A stretch of DNA of 20,791 nt from an uncultured Clostridium sp. (GCA_900551225.1 URUZ01000038.1:1-20791), one strand, 5' to 3'; positions 8,082-14,773 are shown, counted from the first letter of the stretch. Translations and numbers: made by a program. Notes: generated from the letters alone by a model not told the origin.

Positions 8082-9179
8082 TTACTGACTCATCAGAGGA
8101 ATGATTTCTTCCTGCCAGGTCTGGGCAATCTTAGCGCAAACGTCTGCGTATTTCTGCGGATCAGTGATCGGCACGGAATTCTTGGTCTGTTCCTGAGGGA
8201 TGGTCTTATCCTGGATCTCCTGCGGAACCACGAAATCAGTTCTGGTGGGGATAGCGCCTGCAATTGCTAAGTTGGTCTGTCCCTTGTCACTGAAGATATA
8301 CTCTCTGGCCAGCGCTGCTGCGTATGGATGAGGCGCATATTTGTTGATAATGGAGGCGTATCCGCTCATAATGGAACCATCGGAGGGCACGCGCACGTCA
8401 AATTTATAGTTGGGAGTTTCATCTCTGTAGGTCAGCGCATTATAGCTCCATGTAACGCCTACCTGTACCTCGCCTGCCTGGATTCTCTGAAGCAGGATAT
8501 CGCCCTGGTCGATACGGCCGGCCTTGGCCATCTCTTTCCAGAATTCAAATGCCGGCTCCAGGTTGTCCATATCTCCGCCGAATGCATAGGCAGTAGCCAG
8601 AACATTGCCCTGTCCGGTAGCGCCGGTAACCACATCGCCGATGGTCAGCTTGTAGTCGCCCTTGCGAACCTCTTCCCAGCTGGTGGGCGGGTTGGCAACC
8701 AGATCAGTGTTGGTGATAAATGTGGTAGCGCCTGTGTAAGCGATCATCCAATGGCCTTCCGGATCTTTTGCCCAATCCGGCACGCTGTCCCAGTAGGAGG
8801 TCTTGTAGGACTGCGTTACGCCCTTCTCTTTGGCTTCCGGTCCGAACTTGTGGCCCACGTCACCGATATCCTTGGTGGGAGCGTTCTTCTCAGCGTCAAA
8901 CATGGCGATCTCCTCGCCTGAGCTCATGTCTGTGTCATTGTGGTCAATACCGTACTCAGATTCAATACCGTCCCAGGTTCCCTGCCAGTTGGCCCAGGAG
9001 CCGGGCATTCCTACGGACTCCAGCTTTCCTTCCTTCTTGGCGCCCTCAATGATCTTGTCCAGTGATACCGCATTCAGATCCACAGCCTCCGCCTTCTTGG
9101 AGCCGCCGCAGCCTGCCATCTGCAGTGCCATTGCCGCACATATTGTGATACCTACAGCCTTCTTCAAACTTTTTTTCAT
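8082..9179 (-). CDS. ABC transporter substrate-binding lipoprotein
   Basis: Extracellular, membrane-anchored solute receptor of 365 residues. A lipoprotein signal (MKKSLKKAVGITICAAMALQ) ends in the lipobox MAGC with Cys24 as the lipidated residue; a short linker follows. The rest resembles the periplasmic-binding class of PotD/AfuA-type proteins (for example VTWSYNALTY and REYIFSDKGQTNLA). The first lobe is rich in tryptophan (GSWANWQGTWDGI, YWDSVPDWAKDPEGHW), compatible with an aromatic pocket for an amine, but this is not proof. ATG at 9179 follows AAAGGAGAGG. Only 17 bp separate it from eutP, so the transporter appears to belong to the eut transcript. Substrate unknown; ethanolamine or a relative is a reasonable hypothesis from context. 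Confidence 0.87.
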   Translation of the reverse strand: MKKSLKKAVGITICAAMALQMAGCGGSKKAEAVDLNAVSLDKIIEGAKKEGKLESVGMPGSWANWQGTWDGIESEYGIDHNDTDMSSGEEIAMFDAEKNAPTKDIGDVGHKFGPEAKEKGVTQSYKTSYWDSVPDWAKDPEGHWMIAYTGATTFITNTDLVANPPTSWEEVRKGDYKLTIGDVVTGATGQGNVLATAYAFGGDMDNLEPAFEFWKEMAKAGRIDQGDILLQRIQAGEVQVGVTWSYNALTYRDETPNYKFDVRVPSDGSIMSGYASIINKYAPHPYAAALAREYIFSDKGQTNLAIAGAIPTRTDFVVPQEIQDKTIPQEQTKNSVPITDPQKYADVCAKIAQTWQEEIIPLMSQ

Positions 9180-9196
9180 TTACTACCTCTCCTTTC

Positions 9197-9628
9197 CTAT
9201 GATTGCAGATATTCTGCAAAATCATCTATTCCTTCTCCGGTGACGCTGGAGATCAGAAACACTTTTTCAGCCCCCGCCAGTGTAAGCAGTTCCCTGGCCT
9301 GGGCCACCGACTGTTCGTCCTTAGCCAGATCAATCTTTGTAACCACCCCCACGGCAGGCGCGCCGAACATGGACGCCTGGCCGGGTGAAAAGCTGAACTC
9401 CTCATCCACACTGCTCTGGAGAAACACCACCAGATCCGCATCCACGGCGCTGACGGTCAGTCCCCGCATCAGCCTTCTGTTTTCCGCATACTCTCCCGGT
9501 GTGTCGATGGCTTGCCCGATAATCTCTACTGTCTGTGTCTTTTTATAGGTCAGCGGGTCCCCTGCCAGTCTCTGGCAGAGCGTGGTCTTCCCACAGGACA
9601 CGCGCCCGATCATGATAATCCGCTTCAT
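9197..9628 (-). CDS. eutP: EutP, Eut-associated small GTPase-like protein
   Basis: Eut/Pdu-family P-loop protein of 143 residues; the Salmonella EutP has been reported to have acetate kinase activity, which would yield ATP from acetyl phosphate. Visible motifs are the P-loop GRVSCGKTT (8-16), DTPGE (42-46), TKID (97-100) and SSVTGEG (128-134), all GTPase-like. The start is ATG at 9628 after GGAGGGG; an earlier in-frame start at 9661 lacks a ribosome site and adds residues before the usual family start. It lies 39 bp after eutS and 17 bp before the ABC lipoprotein gene. Confidence 0.88.
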   Translation of the reverse strand: MKRIIMIGRVSCGKTTLCQRLAGDPLTYKKTQTVEIIGQAIDTPGEYAENRRLMRGLTVSAVDADLVVFLQSSVDEEFSFSPGQASMFGAPAVGVVTKIDLAKDEQSVAQARELLTLAGAEKVFLISSVTGEGIDDFAEYLQS

Positions 9629-9667
9629 GTTCCCCTCCATTATATTGTAAAATATTCCCAATTCCCA

Positions 9668-10018
9668 CTATGAGCGGGTAATAATGGTGGGGGTAAACTT
9701 AAGGGTGTGTTCCAGCACATCCAGGACCGCTTTCAGCGAAGATTCCACGCTGGCCACGTCCCCGCAGATCACCAGGGAACCGGAGAACCGGTCCACGAAC
9801 ACCAGGCTGACCTCCGCGGCCTTCACCGCCACATCCGCGCCGATGATCGCCGCCTCGCTGGGCGTGATGGTGAGGATTCCGAGGGCTCCCCTGATGTTCC
9901 CCACAACTCCCAGCTTCTTATAGATATCTTCATCCGGGTTGGCGATCAGATGAGCCATTGTCACCTGTTTGCCAGGAACAAATTCCTGTATAATCCTCTG
10001 TTTATTCTGAAACTCCAA
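9668..10018 (-). CDS. eutS: EutS, BMC shell protein
   Basis: Hexamer-forming microcompartment shell protein, 116 residues, a single circularly permuted BMC domain. The N-terminal RIIQEFVPGKQVTMAHLIA and the later FVDRFSGSLVICGDV are close to enterobacterial EutS, whose bent hexamers are thought to help form shell edges. The start codon is TTG (10016-10018), set by GAGGAGG seven bases upstream. This ribosome site overlaps the end of the intercistronic repeat array, so the array's last hairpin lies next to it. eutP follows 39 bp downstream. Confidence 0.92.
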   Translation of the reverse strand: MEFQNKQRIIQEFVPGKQVTMAHLIANPDEDIYKKLGVVGNIRGALGILTITPSEAAIIGADVAVKAAEVSLVFVDRFSGSLVICGDVASVESSLKAVLDVLEHTLKFTPTIITRS

Positions 10019-10035
10019 CTGCCCGCCTCCTCGTT
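10016..10035 (-). promoter_or_regulatory. eutS ribosome site fused to repeat end
   Basis: On the minus strand the last conserved repeat bases (ATAACGAG) run directly into GAGGAGG (10026-10032) and the TTG start. Only 2 nt separate the 3' end of the module A stem (ATA, 10035-10037) from the Shine-Dalgarno. In internal copies the same position reads CGAGCCAC instead. Confidence 0.7.
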
Positions 10036-10271
10036 ATGAGCACTTGCGCCTGTATTTTAGGCGCTTACGTGCGATACATGTCATCCTTACTTAGTGAGGT
10101 CTTTTCGAACTTAGTAAGGTGGCTCGTTATGAGCACTTAGAGACCGTATTTTGGTCTCTTACGTGCGATACATGTCACTGGCACTTAGTGAGGTCCCTCA
10201 CGAACTTAGTGCAGTGGCTCGTTATGAGCACTTGCGCCTGTATTTTAGGCGCTTACGTGCGATACATGTCA
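10030..10271 (-). repeat. Intercistronic composite repeat array 1 (A-B-A-B-A)
   Basis: Three A modules (10030-10083, 10123-10177, 10218-10271) alternate with two B modules (10084-10122, 10178-10217). The first and third A modules are identical over 54 bp. Each A, read on the minus strand, has conserved flanks (TGACATGTATCGCACGTAA and AAGTGCTCATAACGAG) around a variable stem with loop AAAATAC. Each B folds into a hairpin whose outer arms are CCTTACT/AGTAAGG or GCACT/AGTGC on the plus strand. The array fills nearly all of the 266-bp gap between pduT and eutS; the pduT stop lies about 13 bp from it. There is no U-run terminator and no plausible gene; short open frames across it are products of the repetition. 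Confidence 0.9.
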
Positions 10272-10284
10272 CTACTCTGCCCAA

Positions 10285-10839
10285 TCAAATCAAGCTGTCA
10301 AATATTGCCTTCCTCGGATTGGGGATCACAATACTGGAGATCACCAGTCCCTCCTCCGAGGCCTGGGCCAGGCCCGCTTCCACCGCAGTCTCCACGGAGG
10401 CCACTTCGCCGGTCAGCACCACAAAGGATTTGCCGCCGATGCCTGTGCCCAGGCGGACGTCCATGAGATCTACCTCCGCCGCTTTCACTGCTGCATCCGC
10501 CCCATACACGGCGGCTGTGATGGTAAAATACTCCATCACTCCCAGGGCATTTACATCCACCGGCTCCACCGACATATTGATAGCCTTCACCACCTGGGGG
10601 TGTACCCGCGGGATCACCACTGAGTCTACCACAAAGTGTCCTCCGATCTGTCTCCCGGCTTCCATGGAGGACGTCACCGCCGCCACTTCCCCGGAAAACA
10701 GCACCGTGTATTTGCCGGGGCAGCCCGCTTTCGCGTATAACAGCCGGGTGTCCGCGGTCTTTAAGATCCGGTCCGCGGCCTCAATGCCCTTGGCAATGCT
10801 GTTCAATTCCAGAAATCCTATCGCTTCCAAGGCTGTCAT
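10285..10839 (-). CDS. pduT: PduT-like tandem-BMC shell protein with iron-sulfur site
   Basis: Trimeric shell protein of 184 residues with two BMC domains (about 1-90 and 98-184). Cys40 in the motif AGCPGKY matches the pore cysteine of Salmonella PduT (Cys38 in CPGKF), where three subunits together hold one [4Fe-4S] cluster. This suggests electron transfer across the shell. It overlaps the pduS stop by ATGA (ATG 10837-10839), with GGAAGGGG just upstream, so the two are coupled as expected for partners. PduT is best known from 1,2-propanediol compartments; here it lies within a eut operon. Confidence 0.88.
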   Translation of the reverse strand: MTALEAIGFLELNSIAKGIEAADRILKTADTRLLYAKAGCPGKYTVLFSGEVAAVTSSMEAGRQIGGHFVVDSVVIPRVHPQVVKAINMSVEPVDVNALGVMEYFTITAAVYGADAAVKAAEVDLMDVRLGTGIGGKSFVVLTGEVASVETAVEAGLAQASEEGLVISSIVIPNPRKAIFDSLI

Positions 10840-12182
10840 CCCCTTCCTTCAATAACTATATAGTCCGCCGCCTTAACCACCACGCCCGGTATACTGGCGT
10901 GGATATCGGCTCCCAGTTTTCCGTCCGGACATTTGGCAATCAGCTGGCCTCTGGCCACTGTATCGCCCTCCCGGACCACCGGCTCCGACGGTGCTCCAAT
11001 ATGCTGTTTTAAGGAAATCCGCACCGAGTTCGGCGCTGCTTCCACTAAATTGTCTATCTCATAATCGTAATATTCCAGCACCCCGGCTCTGGCAGCCGCC
11101 CGCTTGGTGGGCACCTTCCGGTTCCCTCTCTCCGGGTCAGCCTCCCACTGTGCGTCCTGCCGCTCATAGGCAATCCCCGCCCTGCCCATCTCATCCTTGA
11201 TCAGAGCGTTGATCCTGCGGGGCGTCAGCCCCATGGGGCAGGCGTACTGCTCGCAGATTCCGCACTGGCAGCAGATTGCCGCCTGACGGACCGCCGGATC
11301 ATCCAGAATCTCTTCCAGACTGCCGCCTGCTGCAAACCGCCTCATGATCTTGTGGGGCTCCAGCGGATGCCCAATCAGATGCCTTGGGCACAGCTGGGTG
11401 CAGTAGCTGCACTGGATACACGCTGAGGAGGCCAGATTTTTCATCCGCTCCACCCGCATATTGGCCAGACTCATCAGATAATGGTTCTCGTCCAGGACCA
11501 CCAGGCCTGAGGTGGTCTTGGTAACCACCCCGTCCAGGGCATCCTCGTAGCCTAAGACCTTACCCATCATGGGGCCGCCGTTTATCACACAGAACCGGCC
11601 CTCCTTGCTGCCTCCGGCCAGCCGGATACATTCTGTAAACGGAGTTCCCAGCGGCGCTTTTACGATCACCGGGTTCTTCACTTCCCCGGTCACGGTTATA
11701 TACTTCTCAGTCAGCGGCACGCCTTCCATGGCGTTATACACAGCGTTCATAGTGGCCACATTGGACACCGCTGTCCCCACGTGCAGGGGGATTCCCCCCG
11801 GCGGAACCACGCGGCCGGTGACCTCGTACACCAGCATCTGCTCATCTCCGGCCGGATAAAAGCTGTCCAGGGTGAACAGGGTCACCGGTGCGCCTGTCTC
11901 CTCCAGCGCCTGGGTCAATGCCTCCAGCTCCTTGGTGTAAGTACGCTTCAGTGCGATCACGCACTGGGCGGCCTCCGTCATCCGGGCCGCTGCCGCGGCA
12001 GCAGTCACCACCTTTTTGGCTTCATGGCGCATGAGGTACCGGTCGGTCCTGAGAAGGGGCTCACACTCCGCCCCATTGATAATCAGCCACTCTACCCGGC
12101 AGTCCAGCTTCCTGGCAGTCGGGAATCCGGCTCCTCCGCAGCCTACGATACCGGCCCGTCTGATCTGTTCCAACAGCTCCAT
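10836..12182 (-). CDS. pduS: PduS-like / RnfC-type iron-sulfur flavoprotein
   Basis: Cobalamin reductase or electron-transfer protein of 448 residues, close to the usual PduS length. The N-terminal GIVGCGGAGFPTARK (11-25) is the RnfC/NuoF-type FMN/NADH-binding glycine motif. Two [4Fe-4S] motifs follow: Cys255, 258, 261, 265 (CIQCSYCTQLCP) and Cys304, 307, 310, 315 (CCQCGICEQYACP). The C-terminal region (about 370-448) looks like a barrel-sandwich domain. In Salmonella, PduS reduces cob(III)alamin and pairs with PduT. Here it may supply cob(I)alamin to EutT or reoxidize NADH from EutE. ATG at 12182 follows AAAGGGGG and lies 37 bp after eutN. Confidence 0.9.
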   Translation of the reverse strand: MELLEQIRRAGIVGCGGAGFPTARKLDCRVEWLIINGAECEPLLRTDRYLMRHEAKKVVTAAAAAARMTEAAQCVIALKRTYTKELEALTQALEETGAPVTLFTLDSFYPAGDEQMLVYEVTGRVVPPGGIPLHVGTAVSNVATMNAVYNAMEGVPLTEKYITVTGEVKNPVIVKAPLGTPFTECIRLAGGSKEGRFCVINGGPMMGKVLGYEDALDGVVTKTTSGLVVLDENHYLMSLANMRVERMKNLASSACIQCSYCTQLCPRHLIGHPLEPHKIMRRFAAGGSLEEILDDPAVRQAAICCQCGICEQYACPMGLTPRRINALIKDEMGRAGIAYERQDAQWEADPERGNRKVPTKRAAARAGVLEYYDYEIDNLVEAAPNSVRISLKQHIGAPSEPVVREGDTVARGQLIAKCPDGKLGADIHASIPGVVVKAADYIVIEGRG

Positions 12183-12219
12183 CCGGCCGCGCCCCCTTTC
12201 CGTTTAATGTAATTACCCT

Positions 12220-12498
12220 TTAACCATTTCTCTCTCTGTCCGTCTCCATGGTGTCAATGATTCCCACAATGGCGGCGTCTATGGGAAGGTTGTCGCTGCC
12301 GGCCGCCCGCCTGGCGGTGCTGCCGCTGACCACGATCACATCCTCGCCGATTCCGGCTCCCACCAGGTCAGCTGCCACCAGCTCCTGGTCTGTGACCGTC
12401 CCGTCCTTGCACTCCCTCAGCACCATCAGCTTCATGCCTTCCAGCGCCTCTTCTTTTTTGGTGGCCCAGATATGGCCCACCACCCTGCAGATCTGCAC
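12220..12498 (-). CDS. eutN: EutN/CcmL-family vertex protein
   Basis: Pentameric shell vertex (BMC-P) of 92 residues, the usual length. It starts MQICRVVGHIWATKK and has the family segment LVGAGIGEDVIVVSGS, then AIVGIID near the C-terminus. The start is GTG (12496-12498) with GGGGAGG about 11 bases upstream; a spacing this long and a GTG start may keep expression low, which suits a protein needed only at vertices. It lies 33 bp after the Eut-associated protein gene. Confidence 0.92.
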   Translation of the reverse strand: MQICRVVGHIWATKKEEALEGMKLMVLRECKDGTVTDQELVAADLVGAGIGEDVIVVSGSTARRAAGSDNLPIDAAIVGIIDTMETDRERNG

Positions 12499-12531
12499 GT
12501 CCTGTCAAGCCTCCCCTCAGTCAAAATACGT

Positions 12532-13173
12532 TTATACAAACACTACGGTTCGGTTGGCGTGAAGGAATATGTCCTTTGCCGACGGCGTTAGCACCGTTCC
12601 CTTTCTCACCGTAATATTGCCTTCTCCCTGCTCCGCCAGTTTCCTGGCCAGTACCTCTGTGATCACGCCGCTTGGCAGGTCTGCCCCCGGCGCTGCAAAC
12701 TTCTCGTACTTGTCGATCACAGTGGTTCCCTGCACCAGCTTGATACCAAAGCTCTGAAGCGTCCTCACATACCCCTCCAAAAGCTGGTAGAAAGCCCTGC
12801 TGCCCTGTCCCGCGTGTTTGCGGAAGCCCAGGGCAATGTCATACAGGTAGATATCCGTCCCATGCATCAGACCCTCGATCACCGCGCAGGCGGCTCCAGC
12901 CACATCTCTTCCCAGCGCGATATCCGCCAGCTCCGTCTTGGTCAGCCCTGTGATAAATATCTTCTCATAAGGGGATATATCCCCCTGGTACGTCTCCATG
13001 CTTTTCAGCTGATACTGTCTCTTCACGGCGGCAGGCAGTTTATCCGCCTCCCCGATTACCAATGCCACAGGGCAGCCGCTTTTATCCTGGGGCTCATCCT
13101 CTTCCATCCCCAGCATCTTCATCACTTCCCCGGTGATGAACTCAATCATCTGCTCCCGGGTCAAATCCGCCAT
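12532..13173 (-). CDS. Conserved Eut-locus protein of unknown function
   Basis: 213 residues. It resembles the family annotated as 'ethanolamine utilization protein' in clostridial eut clusters; no activity is established that I know of. The N-terminal helix (MADLTREQMIEFITGEVMKM) looks like an amphipathic encapsulation-type helix, followed by an acidic linker. The middle part has a VALVIGEAD strand and a KIFITGLTKTELADIALG segment. The last 40 residues (GNITVRKGTVLTPSAKDIFL and onward) resemble the N-terminus of EutT. The start is ATG at 13173, eight bases after AAGGAGG (13182-13188); the GTG at 13182 overlaps that site and is rejected. The repeat array ends at this ribosome site. Confidence 0.8.
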   Translation of the reverse strand: MADLTREQMIEFITGEVMKMLGMEEDEPQDKSGCPVALVIGEADKLPAAVKRQYQLKSMETYQGDISPYEKIFITGLTKTELADIALGRDVAGAACAVIEGLMHGTDIYLYDIALGFRKHAGQGSRAFYQLLEGYVRTLQSFGIKLVQGTTVIDKYEKFAAPGADLPSGVITEVLARKLAEQGEGNITVRKGTVLTPSAKDIFLHANRTVVFV

Positions 13174-13193
13174 CCGCTCCACCTCCTTGTTAC
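13171..13193 (-). promoter_or_regulatory. Ribosome site at the end of repeat array 2
   Basis: AAGGAGG (13182-13188) overlaps the last three bases of the A module and precedes ATG (13171-13173) by 8 nt. As at eutS, just 2 nt separate the 3' arm of the A-module stem (GTA, 13191-13193) from the Shine-Dalgarno. The site also fixes the start, ruling out the GTG at 13182. Confidence 0.7.
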
Positions 13194-13335
13194 GAGCACT
13201 TAGCGACCGTACTTTGGCCGCTTACGTGCGATACATGTCACTGGCACTTAGCGAGGTCCTTCACGAGCTTAGTGCAGTGGCTCGTTACGAGCACTTAGCG
13301 ACCGTACTTCGGTCGCTTACGTGCGATACATGTCA
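13186..13335 (-). repeat. Intercistronic composite repeat array 2 (A-B-A)
   Basis: Two A modules (13186-13240, 13281-13335) flank one B module (13241-13280). Flanks match array 1 apart from a few changes (ATA to GTA; loop AAAGTAC or GAAGTAC instead of AAAATAC). The A stems here are AGCGACC/GGTCGCT and AGCGGCC/GGTCGCT, the latter with one G-U pair. It fills the 166-bp gap between pduL, whose stop is only 4 bp away, and the next gene. No terminator or gene is visible in it. Confidence 0.9.
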
Positions 13336-13339
13336 CCCT

Positions 13340-13981
13340 TTATGTCACAATCGTCCCCCTGGAATCCTTCCCCAGGCAGCACGCATTTGCCTCGTCTAAA
13401 TCAATGTGCATGGCCAGCCCAAACTTCTCGCTGACCCGGACGATCACGTGTTCAAACACCACCGTCCGCTCTCCTTCAACCCTTACCTTCACTTCCTGCC
13501 GGTCCGCCACCCCGAATCTGGCTGCGTCCCCCGGCGTCATGTGGATGTGGGCCCTGGCTGCAATGACGCAGCCCTTTGCCCATACGGACCCTTCCGGCCC
13601 CACCAGGCACACATCCCCCGCGCCGGTCAGATCCCCGGACAGATTCACCGGAGCCTTGATTCCCAGCCTGCGCAGGTCGGTGAGGGACATTTCCACCTGA
13701 ACGGCCGCCCGCTCAGGCCCCAGCACGGCCACACGGCCCAGTTCGCCTTTTAAGGTGGCCAGCTTCAGCCTCTGCCCGCTTAAGAACTCTCCCGGCTGGG
13801 ACAGCGCCCTCTCACTGGTCAGTCTGGCGCCCGGGCCAAATAATGTCTCCACAGCCTCTGTGGTCAGGTGGATATGATTGGCTGATGCCTCCACCGGGAA
13901 GGAGAGTTCCCCTCCTCCTGAAACAGCCGTATACTGCTCCACTACCTTGCGGATTACGGCTTCCAGTTCCTGCCGGTTCAT
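13340..13981 (-). CDS. pduL: PduL-type phosphotransacylase
   Basis: Converts acetyl-CoA from EutE plus phosphate into acetyl phosphate and CoA, recycling CoA inside the compartment; it replaces EutD of enterobacterial eut operons. The 213 residues show the two zinc-binding His pairs, ANHIHLT (His36, His38) and AHIHMTPGDAARFG (His145, His147), and a further conserved His192 in GLAMHIDLDEAN. The N-terminal helix MNRQELEAVIRKVVEQY followed by a Ser/Gly linker looks like an encapsulation peptide. ATG at 13981 overlaps the eutT TGA as ATGA, with GGAGG six bases upstream. Confidence 0.93.
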   Translation of the reverse strand: MNRQELEAVIRKVVEQYTAVSGGGELSFPVEASANHIHLTTEAVETLFGPGARLTSERALSQPGEFLSGQRLKLATLKGELGRVAVLGPERAAVQVEMSLTDLRRLGIKAPVNLSGDLTGAGDVCLVGPEGSVWAKGCVIAARAHIHMTPGDAARFGVADRQEVKVRVEGERTVVFEHVIVRVSEKFGLAMHIDLDEANACCLGKDSRGTIVT

Positions 13982-14745
13982 AGTCCACCTCCCCTCTGGC
14001 CCGCCACCTGACGGCAGAACAGGATATACGCTCCGCTGCTCAGACGGTTCATCTCTTCAATCAGATCAGGTCTCTCCCCCGGAAATGCAGCCGCAGCCGC
14101 CAGCTCCGCCTCCCGAATACAGGTGCGCAGCGTATTCAGCTTCAGCGCCGTCATACCCATGCGGTAATCCGGCACCGGGTGGTCAATTCCGATCTCCTCC
14201 TTCACGTGATGGGACACATAACGCAGCTGGCCATGGTCGTAACCGAACAATTTCTTCGGCTCCAGCACCTGGTCCTTTACCTCCGCCCCCAGTACGCTGC
14301 GGACGTGGTCCAGCAGTTCTCCCAGCTGGCCGCACAGCTCCATAAGTCCCTCGCCGGCCGCCAGTGCCTGGGCCTCCAGGATACATGCTTCCAGGCTGTC
14401 CAGCTTCCCCCTGAAGGCGATCCGCGGGTGGGTCTTTTGCACCAGCAGATTTCCCCGCAGATGGGTCATGTGCTCCGGCTTCTCCCGGTATCCCTTCCCT
14501 GTCTCCGCGTCCACATATGTGAGAGGCCCGTTGCTCTTAATCTCGCTTCGGCTCATGGCCTGTATTTCGTTGCCGCTCACAGTCTGTCTGCCGGTTCCTG
14601 AGACGATTTTCAGCTCTATCCTTCTCTTTTTCAGATATTCCCGGGCTGTGGGCGTAATCACGGTGTCCTCTGTCACGGTGTAATCCCTGGTCCCCTCGGG
14701 AAGCAGCTGCGACCGCAGGACCGCTTCTGTCAGAATCTTCTGCAA
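13978..14745 (-). CDS. eutT: EutT-type corrinoid adenosyltransferase
   Basis: Transfers the adenosyl group of ATP to cob(I)alamin, supplying the AdoCbl cofactor of EutBC. The 255 residues have an N-terminal module (VTEDTVITPTAREYLKKRRI) followed by a mostly helical adenosyltransferase domain from about residue 85 (HMTHLRGNLLVQKTHPRIAF, later YRMGMTALKLNTLRT). The HX11CCXXC metal-binding motif described for Salmonella EutT is absent, as in the class reported from Listeria. The start is TTG at 14745 with GGGAGG eight bases upstream. It lies 28 bp after eutM and overlaps pduL by 4 bp. Confidence 0.88.
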   Translation of the reverse strand: MQKILTEAVLRSQLLPEGTRDYTVTEDTVITPTAREYLKKRRIELKIVSGTGRQTVSGNEIQAMSRSEIKSNGPLTYVDAETGKGYREKPEHMTHLRGNLLVQKTHPRIAFRGKLDSLEACILEAQALAAGEGLMELCGQLGELLDHVRSVLGAEVKDQVLEPKKLFGYDHGQLRYVSHHVKEEIGIDHPVPDYRMGMTALKLNTLRTCIREAELAAAAAFPGERPDLIEEMNRLSSGAYILFCRQVAGQRGGGL

Positions 14746-14773
14746 CCTTTACGCCTCCCTTCAGACGGCCGGA

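Noticed and set aside
9629..9667. Promoter between eutS and eutP
   Set aside because: The 39-bp gap is AT-rich with TATATTGTAAAATATT, but no paired -35/-10 with sensible spacing was seen.
10030..10271. CRISPR array
   Set aside because: Units alternate regularly, but the 'spacers' (module B) are themselves repeated and palindromic, the A modules vary in their stems, and there are no cas genes. It is a composite hairpin repeat.
10030..10271. tRNA-like or riboswitch structure
   Set aside because: Although AAGTTCG in module B recalls a T-loop, there is no cloverleaf, no CCA end and no cobalamin-box sequence.
10119..10466. Short plus-strand protein genes across the repeat arrays
   Set aside because: The predicted peptides repeat the same residues (RYEHL, CDTCH) because the DNA repeats, lack ribosome sites and run antisense into pduT.
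12532..13182. Start at GTG 13182 for the Eut-associated protein
   Set aside because: That GTG overlaps the AAGGAGG Shine-Dalgarno; ATG at 13173 has ideal spacing.
10030..13335. EutV-type dual-hairpin antiterminators
   Set aside because: Known EutV sites lie beside terminators and have a characteristic loop motif with AG and G. Here no U-run terminator follows and the loop is RAARTAC, so I do not assign this role.
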